Shown here: positions 54,328-63,990 of the stretch, piece by piece
Numbering within the stretch: the first letter of the stretch is position 1
Layout: the number at the start of each line of letters is the position of its first letter
NCBI GenBank assembly: GCA_002439585.1
Contig: DJOF01000018.1
Coordinates: forward strand, 1 to 64,000
Length of the DNA stretch: 64,000 nt
Reading direction: 5' to 3'
Origin: Bacteroidales bacterium UBA6445
GTDB taxonomy: Bacteria; Bacteroidota; Bacteroidia; Bacteroidales; UBA932
Notes under the pieces: generated by a model
What the model was told of the DNA's origin: nothing
Database searches by the model: none
What the model saw: only the letters and a program-made list of their open reading frames with translations
Program-made: the position numbers and the translations under genes

Positions 54328-55758
54328 ATGGGTAGAAAGTATTTTATCGAGAATGCCACGATAGTGACCGGCAAGGCTGCTTTTCGTGGCAATATTTATA
54401 TCTCCGAAGGTATAATATCGGAGATCTGGAAGACAGAAGGAGAGGAGGCCGAGCAAAAGCTCCAAGACTATAAAGTATTTAGATCTAAGGAGATAGATAC
54501 TTCTTCTGATACCATTACAATTGATGCTTCAGGTAAACTCCTGATGGCTGGAGGAATAGACGCCCATGTGCATTTCCGCGAACCTGGCATGACTGCAAAG
54601 GCTGACCTTCATTCGGAGTCACGTGCTGCAGTAATAGGCGGCGTTACCTCATTTATAGATATGCCAAATACTGTCCCACCGGCTACAAGCCTTGAGAGAA
54701 TAGAGGACAAATGCCACTTGGCGGCAGGCTCTATCGCCAATTTTGGATTCCATATTGGTGCTGACAATACCAACCCGGCTCTTCTGGAAGAGTATCTTAA
54801 ACAAGGCAGCGGCGACAGGTTTGCCGGCATTAAAGTTTTCATGGGTTCTTCGACAGGAAATATGCTCGTGGACAGGGGACAGGCTCTTGAGAAACTATTC
54901 TCTATACAGGGAGCAAGAATCCTCATACACAGCGAAGACGAACAGATTATCCGTGCAAATATAGCCGAAGCGAAGTCCAGGTACGGGGAGAATATCCCCA
55001 TGAGGATGCACCCCTTGATAAGAAGCCGTCAAGCCTGCATAAGGAGCACAGCCAAGGCCTTGGAGATGGCAATGCGTCTCGGTACCCGCCTGCATGTGCT
55101 CCATGTGACGACTGCTGAGGAGATAGAGATGATCCATACCGCAAAAGGATACAATCCGGAGATTACGGCCGAGACCTCGGCCAATTACCTGTGGTTCTGT
55201 GACGAGGACTATGACCGTCTCGGTCCCCTTGTCAAATGCAATCCTGCCATAAAGTCACCTTCAGACAGGGAGGCTCTGAGAAAAGCCCTTAAGGACGGTA
55301 TCATAGATACCATAGGCTCGGATCATGCACCTCATCTCAGGTCAGAGAAAGACCGCCCTTATCTCTCATGTCCCTCGGGTATGCCTTCGATAGAGCAGAC
55401 ACTTGCGGTACTTCTGACAGTATGCCGGCAGGAAAATATTCCATACACGAGGCTATCTTCCGTATTTTCCGAGCGCGCAGCAGAGATGTTCGGTATCCGA
55501 GATCGAGGCCATGTAGCAAAAGGGAAGGCCGCTGACATAGTCATCATAGATCCTGAGCAGGAGTGTACGGTAGGGAAGACTGACAAGGGCTGCGGAAGGA
55601 TAGATTATAAGTGTGGCTGGTCTCCATATGAAGGCGAGACCCTTAGGGGCAATGTGGAAGACGTGTTTGTAGGGGGCGTACAGGTAGTAAGCAAGGGCTT
55701 ACCTCTCTTCGGCAACGACATTTGCGCTTCCGGCCGAAGGCTTGTGTTTAGCAAATAA
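54328..55758 (+). CDS. pyrC: Dihydroorotase
   Basis: A 476-residue class I dihydroorotase of pyrimidine synthesis, closing carbamoyl-aspartate to dihydroorotate. Zinc ligands are in DAHVHFREPGM (about residues 77-87) and later His residues in LHVLHVTTAEE; the carbamylated Lys is expected in GIKVFMGSSTG, and IGSDHAPH holds the catalytic Asp. I start at ATG 54328 (MGRKYFIENA) rather than the in-frame GTG 54313 because the family begins at this point. The last 60 bases are shared with the convergent EamA transporter gene. Confidence 0.95.
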   Translation: MGRKYFIENATIVTGKAAFRGNIYISEGIISEIWKTEGEEAEQKLQDYKVFRSKEIDTSSDTITIDASGKLLMAGGIDAHVHFREPGMTAKADLHSESRAAVIGGVTSFIDMPNTVPPATSLERIEDKCHLAAGSIANFGFHIGADNTNPALLEEYLKQGSGDRFAGIKVFMGSSTGNMLVDRGQALEKLFSIQGARILIHSEDEQIIRANIAEAKSRYGENIPMRMHPLIRSRQACIRSTAKALEMAMRLGTRLHVLHVTTAEEIEMIHTAKGYNPEITAETSANYLWFCDEDYDRLGPLVKCNPAIKSPSDREALRKALKDGIIDTIGSDHAPHLRSEKDRPYLSCPSGMPSIEQTLAVLLTVCRQENIPYTRLSSVFSERAAEMFGIRDRGHVAKGKAADIVIIDPEQECTVGKTDKGCGRIDYKCGWSPYEGETLRGNVEDVFVGGVQVVSKGLPLFGNDICASGRRLVFSK

Positions 55759-56673
55759 AGGCCGCTTTGCAGCGTGTTGCGAGAGAAAGACCCCAATGCA
55801 TGAGAACAGAATCCCTGTCCACTGCAGCTTTGTAAGGTATTCGTGTCCCAATATCCATCCGGCAATTGCCGTAAACACCGGTATCGTAGCTAAGAAGATG
55901 CTTGATTTTGCGACTCCAAGCATCTTGATCGTATTGGCCCATAGCGAGAAAGCGATGCTCGAGCAGAGAACGGCGAGGCAAAGGATCGGATTCCAGACGT
56001 CCCAGGACATGTAAATCTCGGCGTTGAAGTCTGCGAGGCCGCGGCTTGCAAACAGAGGAAACAGATAGATCGATCCGAAAAGGAACTGGTACATCACAAT
56101 GACTGTCGGCTCGTATCTCGATGAGAGGCATTTGGTAAAAGTGGCATGTCCAACTTCAGCAAGTACAGCAATAAGCAGAAGTGCCATGCCTAACCAGAAA
56201 GCTGAGCCTACTGTGCCTGCACAAAGTGTTACCATTATAATCCCACCTATGCATATAAGAATCCCCGCCATATTGAGCAGTGATATCTTCTCCTTGAAAA
56301 GCATGACTCCCGCGGCCACAGAGAAGATAGGGCTTGAGGCTATGATCATTGAACTGTAAGTCGGAGACTCTGTAAATCTTATCCCGTAAGTCTCGCAGAT
56401 GAAATAGATTAAAGGCTCGAACAGGGCAAGTAAAAGGAATCTCGGCAGATCATTCTTCTGGATAGCCATCTTCTTGCCGGTGAATGCATTAAGCACAAGT
56501 AAGACGATTCCGGCCAGAAGAATCCTGACAAAGACTATGTATTCCACAGGTATACCTTTGGACAGCAGCGAGTTGCTCCATATATATGACATTCCCCACA
56601 AGATGATTGAGAGTAATGAAAGTATATATGTCAAGGCTGTTATCTGGTGCTTTGCGGCAGAATTACTTCTCAT
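55699..56673 (-). CDS. EamA/DMT-superfamily transporter
   Basis: A 324-residue inner-membrane protein with ten predicted spans in two EamA repeats (about residues 12-145 and 160-300). Typical segments are GMSYIWSNSLL, ICETYGIRFTESPTYSSMIIASSPIFS in the first repeat and SIFLATIPVFTAIAGWILGHE in the second. It is probably an exporter of a small metabolite. Its C-terminal coding end overlaps the pyrC end by 60 bases on the opposite strand; the overlap codes the hydrophilic tail after the last span. A -7-like TATATTTG (56694-56701) lies 21 bases upstream of the start. Confidence 0.9.
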   Translation of the reverse strand: MRSNSAAKHQITALTYILSLLSIILWGMSYIWSNSLLSKGIPVEYIVFVRILLAGIVLLVLNAFTGKKMAIQKNDLPRFLLLALFEPLIYFICETYGIRFTESPTYSSMIIASSPIFSVAAGVMLFKEKISLLNMAGILICIGGIIMVTLCAGTVGSAFWLGMALLLIAVLAEVGHATFTKCLSSRYEPTVIVMYQFLFGSIYLFPLFASRGLADFNAEIYMSWDVWNPILCLAVLCSSIAFSLWANTIKMLGVAKSSIFLATIPVFTAIAGWILGHEYLTKLQWTGILFSCIGVFLSQHAAKRPLFAKHKPSAGSANVVAEER

Positions 56674-56693
56674 GGCTATTCCGGATTATACTG

Positions 56694-56701
56694 CAAATAT
56701 A
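56694..56701 (-). promoter_or_regulatory. Promoter -7 box TATATTTG
   Basis: On the minus strand a TAnnTTTG match lies 20 bases before the EamA transporter start. No TTTG is seen at the ideal -33 distance. Confidence 0.5.
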
Positions 56702-56756
56702 ATTTTTATTAAGCAAATGGCCAAGATAAGTTTCCTTTTATAGTGATTTTTAGATT

Positions 56757-58889
56757 TTAACTTATAAGTTTTAAAGAAATTCGTCTTCTGTCTAAGTCTA
56801 CTCCTATAACCTGCACCTTGATGTGCTGGTGGAGCTTGAGAGGGATCTTGCCTTTGTTGCCTTCTCCCATCTTGGATATGTGTATGAGACCGTTCTCGTG
56901 TATGCCTATGTCGACAAAGGCTCCGAAATCGGTAATATTTGTCACAATTCCAGGTATCTCCATTCCTTCAGACAGGTCCTCTATGTCATGGATGTCTTCT
57001 GCAAATGAAAATTCTGTCGCGCTTTCCCTTGGATCACGTCCAGGTTTTGCAAGTTCCTTGAGGATATCACGTACGGTAGGAAGTCCGAAATCCTCTTCAA
57101 TATATTTCTCAGGGTCAATCTTTGCACAGAGGGTGGCATTGCCTGCCAGTGACGATGCAGGGATACCGAGGTCCGTTGCCATTCGGTCTACTATATGATA
57201 TGACTCAGGATGAACGGCCGAATTGTCCAATGGATTGCTGCCTCCGCGTATGCGAAGGAATCCGGCAGCCTGCTCGAAGGCCTTTGCCCCGAGTCTTGGA
57301 ACTTTGAGCAGCTCCTGCCTTGAATGGAAGCCTCCATTGTCGGTGCGGTATTTGATTATAGCACCTGCAAGTGACGGCCCGATACCGGATACGTAAGCAA
57401 GAAGATAGGGACTTGCTGTGTTGAGGTCTACGCCAACGCTGTTGACGCATATTGTCACAGTATTGTCAAGTTTCTCCTTTAGAAGAGTCTGGTCAACGTC
57501 GTACTGGTACTGGCCTACTCCAATGGACTTTGGATCTATCTTCACAAGCTCTGACAGAGGGTCCATAAGCCTTCTCCCGATTGATACTGCACCTCTTACC
57601 GTGACGTCTTCGTCCGGGAACTCCTGCCTTGCCACTTCCGAAGCCGAGTATATCGAGGCGCCACTTTCACTTACCATATATACCTTACAGTTCTCCGGAA
57701 GGTGAATTCTCTTGACGAAATCTTCTGTCTCACGGCTTGCTGTCCCGTTGCCGATGGCGATTGCTTCGATTGAAAATTCATCGATCATGCGGCTCAGGGC
57801 CGATATTGCTTTGATTTTCTGGTTGAGGGGCGGATGTGGATAGATTATCTCATGGTGAAGTAGGGCTCCGTGCTCATCGAGACAGACTATCTTGCAGCCG
57901 TTGCGGAATCCAGGATCAATTGCCATAGTACGTTTCTGCCCGACAGGAGGGGCAAGAAGAAGCTGCCTTAGATTCTCTCCGAAAACAGAGATCGATTCCT
58001 TGTCAGCCTTTGCCTTGTACTCCTTCAAAATCTCAGTGCTTATGGATGGCTCAAGTAGACGTTTGTATGCATCATCTATGGCCGCTCTCATCTGTTTGCC
58101 TGTCTCAGGCTGGGGGTATCCAACCTGCTGGCAATAGTCATAGTAGAGCTTGTTGCCGCATTTCTCGGCATCTGCATCTATCTTTACCGAAAGCCAACCT
58201 TCTGACACTCCCCTAAGGATAGCAAGAAGGCGGTGTGAAGCCATCCGAGAGAGTGGCTCGCTGTAGTCAAAATAGGTTCTGAATTTCTGTGCGTCCTGAG
58301 AGGTGGTTCCGGCCTTGGTGACCTTGGAGGTGAGCCTTTTTGTCCTGAAGATGGTTCTGAGAGCCTCTCTTGCAATGGCGGAATCGGAGATACGCTCCGC
58401 TATGATGTCCCTTGCCCCGGAGAGTGCAGCCTCTGCATCTGGGACTTTGTCTCCTGTATATTTCGCGGCTTCCCTGTAAGGATCTCTTGTACTGTGATTG
58501 TAGATGGCGTCTGCCAGCGGTCCAAGTCCAGCTTCCTTTGCTGCCGTAGCCCTTGTCCTCCTCTTTGGCCGGAAAGGCAGGTAAAGGTCTTCCAATGCAG
58601 TAGAGCTCACGCACGATTCTATTTCTTCTCTAAGCTCAGGGGTAAGCTTGCCGAGAGACTCGATAGTGGCGAGTATAGTCTCTTTCCGTTTCTCCATCTC
58701 AGCGAAGGTATCGGTCCAATGCTGGATCTCAGCTACCTGTTCGTCGTCTAGTCCGCCCGTTCGCTCTTTTCTGTAACGGCTAATAAAAGGTATGGTCGCC
58801 CCTTCCTCAATGAGTGCAGCGCAGTTCTCCACCTGCCAGTCCTTGATGCCGAGCAGGCCTGATATGTACTGGATATACTGGTTTTTCAT
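56757..58889 (-). CDS. tex: Tex-family RNA-binding transcription accessory protein
   Basis: A 710-residue cytosolic protein. The order is the Tex N-terminal helical region (FISRYRKERTGGLDDEQVAEIQ, about residues 35-56), YqgF-like domain (MAIDPGFRNGCKI, about 320-332), helix-hairpin-helix repeats (TASPYLLAYVSGIGPSLAG) and a C-terminal S1 RNA-binding domain (about 640-710, starting GIVTNITDFGAFVDIG). Length is slightly short of the usual 770, mainly at the C terminus. Tex proteins associate with transcription complexes and RNA. Confidence 0.95.
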   Translation of the reverse strand: MKNQYIQYISGLLGIKDWQVENCAALIEEGATIPFISRYRKERTGGLDDEQVAEIQHWTDTFAEMEKRKETILATIESLGKLTPELREEIESCVSSTALEDLYLPFRPKRRTRATAAKEAGLGPLADAIYNHSTRDPYREAAKYTGDKVPDAEAALSGARDIIAERISDSAIAREALRTIFRTKRLTSKVTKAGTTSQDAQKFRTYFDYSEPLSRMASHRLLAILRGVSEGWLSVKIDADAEKCGNKLYYDYCQQVGYPQPETGKQMRAAIDDAYKRLLEPSISTEILKEYKAKADKESISVFGENLRQLLLAPPVGQKRTMAIDPGFRNGCKIVCLDEHGALLHHEIIYPHPPLNQKIKAISALSRMIDEFSIEAIAIGNGTASRETEDFVKRIHLPENCKVYMVSESGASIYSASEVARQEFPDEDVTVRGAVSIGRRLMDPLSELVKIDPKSIGVGQYQYDVDQTLLKEKLDNTVTICVNSVGVDLNTASPYLLAYVSGIGPSLAGAIIKYRTDNGGFHSRQELLKVPRLGAKAFEQAAGFLRIRGGSNPLDNSAVHPESYHIVDRMATDLGIPASSLAGNATLCAKIDPEKYIEEDFGLPTVRDILKELAKPGRDPRESATEFSFAEDIHDIEDLSEGMEIPGIVTNITDFGAFVDIGIHENGLIHISKMGEGNKGKIPLKLHQHIKVQVIGVDLDRRRISLKLIS

Positions 58890-58894
58890 GTTAT

Positions 58895-60679
58895 TTAATC
58901 TTGTGAGAGTTCCTTTAATTCATTGCGGTATGCTGAGAAGATCTTGGATTTGGATACGAATCCCATATATGTGCGGTCTTTCTTGATGACAGGTAGATTC
59001 CATGCGTCAGTAGATTCGAACTTGGCCATGACGCTGTCCATCTTCTCGTCTTCATACACGTATGCCGGAGAAGATTTCATATAGTTGTATACATGCATTG
59101 TATTGTATAGGGATGTCCTGAACATGTCGCCTCTCACGCATTCAAGCGACACATATCCCTGGAAATGATTCTTGCTGTCTACAACAGGGAAAATATTCCT
59201 TGATGACTTGGAAATGACTTGCACGAATTCGCCCAGCGTTGCATCTATCTTGACAGGACTGAAGTTGGTCTCTATAAGATCGGTAGTCTTCAGCAGGGTA
59301 AGCACTGCCTGGTCGCTGTCGTGGGTCAGCAGGTCTCCACTCTTGGCTATTCGCTTTGTGTATATGGAATATTTCTCGAAAATCCTCATCGTACCGAAGG
59401 CGATTGTTGCTGTGATGATGAGCGGTATGAAAAGTTCATAACCGCCGGAAATTTCAGCTATAAGGAAGATTGCTGTCATCGGTGCCTGCATTACTCCGGC
59501 CATAAGACCGGCCATCCCGACAAGTACGAAATTCTGCTCCGGCACTGTAAACTGTGTCCCTGCCATAGTCAAGTTAGTAACCCTTGCTAAGATAAATCCT
59601 GCAAGAGCCCCGACGAAAAGAGTAGGTCCGAAAGTACCTCCTACACCTCCTCCTGAATTGGTCAGAGTCATAGAGAATACTTTCAGCAGCAAGATCAGAG
59701 CAAAGAATACAGGTACTAGATGGGGGCTCTCAAGCATGAATGCGAGTATTGTATCCCCACGATAGGATATATCCTGGCCGTTGAGAAGGGGAGAGAGAGC
59801 ATCATAGCCTTCACCGTAGAGTGGTGGGAAAAGAAATATGAGGAGTCCGAGCCCTACAGCACAGAATGCCCATTTGGTGTAGGGGCTTCTGACTTTGCTA
59901 AGCCTGTCTTCCAGCCATAGAGTAGTCCGCAGGAAATAGAGTGAACACAGGCCGCAGAAGCCGCCGAGAAGTATGTAGAACGGTACGTTCCTTATGGCAA
60001 AAGGAGTAAGCGTGCACTCAAACGGAAGAGAATCTCCGAGGAAAATGTATGAGACCATGGTGGCCGATACCGTGGAGATGAGCAGCGGCATCATGGACGT
60101 CATGGAGATATTGAAAAGCAGAATTTCCAATGTGAATAGGACTCCGGCGAGGGGTGCCTTGAATATCCCTGCCACAGCGCCTGCCGCACCACAGCCAAGC
60201 AAGATGGTTATACTTCGATATGACATCCCGAGGTATCTGGCGAAATTGGACCCTATCGCAGCACCTGTGTATACTATCGGGGCTTCAGCTCCTACAGAAC
60301 CTCCAAACCCGATAGTCAGGGAACTTGTCAGTAGGGATGACCACATGTTGTGAGGTCGTATGCGCGATTCGTTACGGGATATCGCGAGCAGTACTTTTGT
60401 TACCCCGTGTCCGATGTTGTCCTTGATGACGTATTTCAGAAGCAGCATTGACAGGAGCATGCCGATCCCAGGATAGATCAGATAAAGGTAATTGTCTGCT
60501 ATCCCGGAGAACCAGGATGTGAGAGCCGAATGTATGGCATGTATCAAGACCTCAAGCAGTACAGCTGCAAGGCCACTTGATATGCCTACCAAAAGCGACA
60601 GTAGGAGAAGCTTCTTCTTCTCCGACATGTCGCGCAGTATATTCCTTGCCCTTATGGCTGTTGCCTTGATCCGATGCAT
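58895..60679 (-). CDS. ClC-family chloride channel/transporter with CBS domains
   Basis: A 594-residue inner-membrane protein. The ClC core has GFGGSVGAEAPIVYTGAAIGSNFAR (the GSxGxEGP-type selectivity region, here GSVGAEAP, about residues 118-142), KVFSMTLTNSGGGVGGTFGP (about 338-357) and later helices; two C-terminal CBS domains (from about residue 460) probably sense nucleotides. I choose ATG 60679; the in-frame ATG at 60730 lies inside the upstream terminator. ATG 60628 (MSEKKKLLLL) is another possibility, because a -7 box at 60684-60691 would leave almost no leader. Confidence 0.92.
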   Translation of the reverse strand: MHRIKATAIRARNILRDMSEKKKLLLLSLLVGISSGLAAVLLEVLIHAIHSALTSWFSGIADNYLYLIYPGIGMLLSMLLLKYVIKDNIGHGVTKVLLAISRNESRIRPHNMWSSLLTSSLTIGFGGSVGAEAPIVYTGAAIGSNFARYLGMSYRSITILLGCGAAGAVAGIFKAPLAGVLFTLEILLFNISMTSMMPLLISTVSATMVSYIFLGDSLPFECTLTPFAIRNVPFYILLGGFCGLCSLYFLRTTLWLEDRLSKVRSPYTKWAFCAVGLGLLIFLFPPLYGEGYDALSPLLNGQDISYRGDTILAFMLESPHLVPVFFALILLLKVFSMTLTNSGGGVGGTFGPTLFVGALAGFILARVTNLTMAGTQFTVPEQNFVLVGMAGLMAGVMQAPMTAIFLIAEISGGYELFIPLIITATIAFGTMRIFEKYSIYTKRIAKSGDLLTHDSDQAVLTLLKTTDLIETNFSPVKIDATLGEFVQVISKSSRNIFPVVDSKNHFQGYVSLECVRGDMFRTSLYNTMHVYNYMKSSPAYVYEDEKMDSVMAKFESTDAWNLPVIKKDRTYMGFVSKSKIFSAYRNELKELSQD

Positions 60680-60683
60680 TTTA

Positions 60684-60691
60684 CAAAGGTA
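60684..60691 (-). promoter_or_regulatory. Promoter -7 box TACCTTTG
   Basis: On the minus strand a TAnnTTTG match ends 4 bases before the preferred ClC start, which would give a leaderless or nearly leaderless message, or point to ATG 60628 as the real start. Confidence 0.4.
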
Positions 60692-60692
60692 C

Positions 60693-60724
60693 AAAAAAAC
60701 GGGCAGGCCAAGCGGCCCACCCGT
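60693..60724 (-). terminator. Rho-independent terminator of the S41 protease gene
   Basis: ACGGGTGGGCC and GGCCTGCCCGT form an 11-bp G+C-rich stem with one mismatch-like wobble and a 4-base loop, followed by TTTTTT, 24 bases after the protease stop. Confidence 0.92.
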
Positions 60725-60747
60725 AATCATATATGTTCTTGTCCTAA

Positions 60748-63700
60748 TTATTTCGCCTCATCAGCCTTCGTCTCTGCAAGCATCTCCTTTACTGCAGCCT
60801 CAAGCTGCTTATCCTCTCCTTTGAGGACAGACGCAGGATCATTGTAGACGAGGATATCAGGCTCTACCTGATGATTCTCACTGTAATAACCCTTGTCAAC
60901 GCACCACGAGCCTACTTGAGGAATGCCAAATATTATAGTAGAGTTGATCTGAGACTCCCACCATACGGCTGTCATTGTACCGGCAACAGGAGTACCTATA
61001 AGTTTGCCGATTCCGAGTGCCTGATAAGCGTAGGGGAAGCCACAAGCGTCAGAGTAGTTGTCCTCGCACACGAGAACGCAGGAAGGCTTGGTCCATTTGC
61101 TGTAAGGGTCATGGCCGATATACTGTCCGCGAGGTTTGTAATCAACGTAAACCTTGCCGCTGAGGAAGGTGACAAGGTCATCGTGAAGCCAGCCTCCTCC
61201 GTTGTGTCGGGTGTCCACGATAAGGGCATCCGTATTGCGGTACTTGCCGAGAGCTTTGGAATATACCTCACGGAAACTCGGCGAGTTCATACCCTCAACA
61301 TGCACATATCCGATCTTTCCGTTTGAGAGTTCTTTTACTTTCTCCTCACGCTGGCGAACCCACCTGTTGTACAGAAGGGCATAGTCGGAATAACCAGGTT
61401 CAAGATAGAGCTCAACCTCTTTCTTTCCTCCTTTCTTCAGTGTGACGGCAGTCTTCTTGCCAGCTTTGCCAGTCAGAATGCTGTACCAGTCTTCACCCGC
61501 CTTGATCACCTTTCCTTCAATGGAATAGACAACGTCACCAGCCTTGACCTCAGGATACGCGAGCTGAAGAGGACCATCGGGTAGCACTTCCTTGATCTTG
61601 AGCCCGTCTCCCTCGTAATCTTCGTCATATATTACTCCGAGAGTGCCGAGATTGAGGCCGGACCTGTAGTAATACCTTCCTCCAGTATGTGAGGCATTCA
61701 GTTCACCGAGAATCTCTGAGAGAAGCTCCTGGAAGTCGAAATTGTTGTTGATATAAGGTAAGAACTGGCTATAATTCTGCTTGTAGTAATCCCAGTCAAC
61801 TCCGTGAAGGTTCGGATCGTAGAATTTCTCCTTTACCTGTTTCCACATATGGTCGAAGATGTACTGTCTCTCGGCCATAGGCTTGAACTCATATTCTCCA
61901 GAGTAGCTTATGGACTTGGTGTCTCCGCCTGCAATGCCGATACGGGAGATGCCTCTGCCGGAAGCAATGTATATATACTTCCCATCTCGTGAAGGTATAA
62001 TGCTTCCTGCTACGCCCTTCTTCAGGACAGTAACATTTCCTTCTTTCATGTCTCTGACACAGAGATCGTAGCTGCTCTCAAGCCTTACTTCATAGTAGAG
62101 TTTGGTTCCGTCCTCAGTAAGATAATGATCCCCAAGCCTGCCGGAGAAACCTGTGAGCCTTATTATCCTGTCGGCCCTATTCTCAAGGTCGAGCTTTAGT
62201 TTCTCAGGCTTCTTCTTGTCGGTGCTGTCCTTCTTGTCTTTCTTCTCCTCCTCTTTCTTGTCAGAGCCGTCGAGAAGCTTCGCAATCTCAGCATCTTCCT
62301 TGTCGCGGAGGAATTTTGTCATAGTCTCTCCGTCGAAGAACATGATGTACACGTCACCTTCTGCGCCCCAACTTCCGTGGCTTCTGTAACCGTCTTTGTC
62401 GGACTCCCATGTCATGGCCTTTCCTCCAAGAGCCCATCTGAAAGCGGAGTCTGAGTATCCGCTTAAGGTAAGATCTGTAATCTCCTTAGTGTCGATGTCA
62501 ATGACAGCTATATCCTCATTGTTCCAACCACCATTGGCTTGATAAGTCGTGAGAAGATAATGGCTGTCCGGACTCCACTCAAAAGAGAGATCGCCATCTA
62601 TATAGGAGTAATTCGCTCCTTTGAGAAGGGAAATGGTCTTACCACCCTTTGTGGGTTTGATAACAAGCTCTGTTCTGTCCCTTAGGTATGCTACATATTT
62701 CCCGTCAGGGGATACCGAAGGCTGGAAACATGTCTCGCCCTCGTCGGAGAAAAGCTCTTCCTTGAACTCTGTGGCATAGGTGAAATATTTGTCATCCTTG
62801 TTGACCAGGGAAGTGCGCCATATACCCCAATTGCCGTCTCTCTCAGCAGAGTAGTAGAGAGTGCGCCCGTCTTCAGAGAAACTTACATTTCTCTCTTGTG
62901 TCGCAGTATTTGTGATACGCTTTGTGGTCTTGTAATCGGCTGAAGTGACGAATACCTCGCCTCTTATGATGAGGGCAAGTTCCTTTCCATCAGGGGAAAT
63001 ATCGATAGCATTCGCTCCTCCGTTGAGGATATATTTCTCGATGTCCTTCTCTTTCTGGTCAGAGAAAATAGAGATCTCCACTTTCTCAGGCTCTCCACCT
63101 TCCTTAAGAGTGTAAAGATCACCGTTGTAGGAAAATGCTATAGTGCCGTTGTCTGATACTGAAATGTACCTGACAGGGTTTTTGGTCTCGAAAGTAAGCT
63201 GCTTTACTTCTGAAGGCGAGGATACCGAACTCTTGTATATGTTCATGGCCTTGCCGTCACGCTCGCTCAAGTAGTAGAAAGTATCTCCGTCAGAGGCAAA
63301 TACCGGATTCCGGTCTTCCCCGATATAATCTGAAAGTTTGGTGAATGTGCCTTCTGCGCTGATTCTAAGCTTCGAGCTGCCACTGATCGGCTTGTATGCC
63401 CAGATATCCTTGGTGACTGCCGAAGTGTGGTGCTTCCTCATAGGATCCTCGTAGCCTTTCCAATCCTCATAGATTATCGTGCCGTCTTTGGCAAAACTTA
63501 TTGCCGAGATAGGCAGTGAAGTGATCCTCTCCGGACGCCTTCCATCGAGATCAGTGAAATACAGTTGGGCTTCTCCTGGAAATCCGTCAAAATCGGTATC
63601 CAGCTCAATATTGGCGGAGAAGATGACCTTGCCGTCGGGAAGTACTGCTCTCAATGTCTCATTGCCTGGGTGGAAGGTAAGTCTCTTTGGAGTACCGCCT

Positions 63701-63990
63701 TCTGCCGTAGTCACAAAGATGTCCTTGCTTCCTTCCCTGTAAGATGTGAAAACTATGCTCTTGCTGTCAGCGGTCCATATAGGCTCCGAATCATAGGACT
63801 CATTTGTAGTTATCTGTAAAGCCCGGCCTCCGGTGGCTGGTACTACAAAGATGTCACCCTTGTAGCTGAATGCAATCTTGCTTCCGTCAGGGGAAATATC
63901 ATTCTTCCTAATCCATTTGGGGGTCTCCTGAGCAAATGCCACCCCATATGCTATAAGGGCAGCGGTTGCGATTGTAATGATTCTCTTCAT
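60748..63990 (-). CDS. Tricorn-like S41 family peptidase
   Basis: A 1080-residue exported protease (signal MKRIITIATAALIAYG, cleavage near AFAQ). Residues about 25-660 form two beta-propellers with WD40-like PD40 repeats (ISPDGSKIAFSYKGDI, SVSPDGKYVAYLRD). A Tricorn C1-like domain, a PDZ domain (about 800-880, LKIKEVLPDGPLQLAYPEVKAGD) and the S41 core follow (VDTRHNGGGWLHDDLV, then GTPVAGTMTAVWW with the likely nucleophile Ser/Thr region near residue 1010). A Lys/Glu/Asp-rich linker near residue 570-600 joins the propellers to the rest. It should process peptides in the periplasm, and is followed by a strong terminator. Confidence 0.93.
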   Translation of the reverse strand: MKRIITIATAALIAYGVAFAQETPKWIRKNDISPDGSKIAFSYKGDIFVVPATGGRALQITTNESYDSEPIWTADSKSIVFTSYREGSKDIFVTTAEGGTPKRLTFHPGNETLRAVLPDGKVIFSANIELDTDFDGFPGEAQLYFTDLDGRRPERITSLPISAISFAKDGTIIYEDWKGYEDPMRKHHTSAVTKDIWAYKPISGSSKLRISAEGTFTKLSDYIGEDRNPVFASDGDTFYYLSERDGKAMNIYKSSVSSPSEVKQLTFETKNPVRYISVSDNGTIAFSYNGDLYTLKEGGEPEKVEISIFSDQKEKDIEKYILNGGANAIDISPDGKELALIIRGEVFVTSADYKTTKRITNTATQERNVSFSEDGRTLYYSAERDGNWGIWRTSLVNKDDKYFTYATEFKEELFSDEGETCFQPSVSPDGKYVAYLRDRTELVIKPTKGGKTISLLKGANYSYIDGDLSFEWSPDSHYLLTTYQANGGWNNEDIAVIDIDTKEITDLTLSGYSDSAFRWALGGKAMTWESDKDGYRSHGSWGAEGDVYIMFFDGETMTKFLRDKEDAEIAKLLDGSDKKEEEKKDKKDSTDKKKPEKLKLDLENRADRIIRLTGFSGRLGDHYLTEDGTKLYYEVRLESSYDLCVRDMKEGNVTVLKKGVAGSIIPSRDGKYIYIASGRGISRIGIAGGDTKSISYSGEYEFKPMAERQYIFDHMWKQVKEKFYDPNLHGVDWDYYKQNYSQFLPYINNNFDFQELLSEILGELNASHTGGRYYYRSGLNLGTLGVIYDEDYEGDGLKIKEVLPDGPLQLAYPEVKAGDVVYSIEGKVIKAGEDWYSILTGKAGKKTAVTLKKGGKKEVELYLEPGYSDYALLYNRWVRQREEKVKELSNGKIGYVHVEGMNSPSFREVYSKALGKYRNTDALIVDTRHNGGGWLHDDLVTFLSGKVYVDYKPRGQYIGHDPYSKWTKPSCVLVCEDNYSDACGFPYAYQALGIGKLIGTPVAGTMTAVWWESQINSTIIFGIPQVGSWCVDKGYYSENHQVEPDILVYNDPASVLKGEDKQLEAAVKEMLAETKADEAK

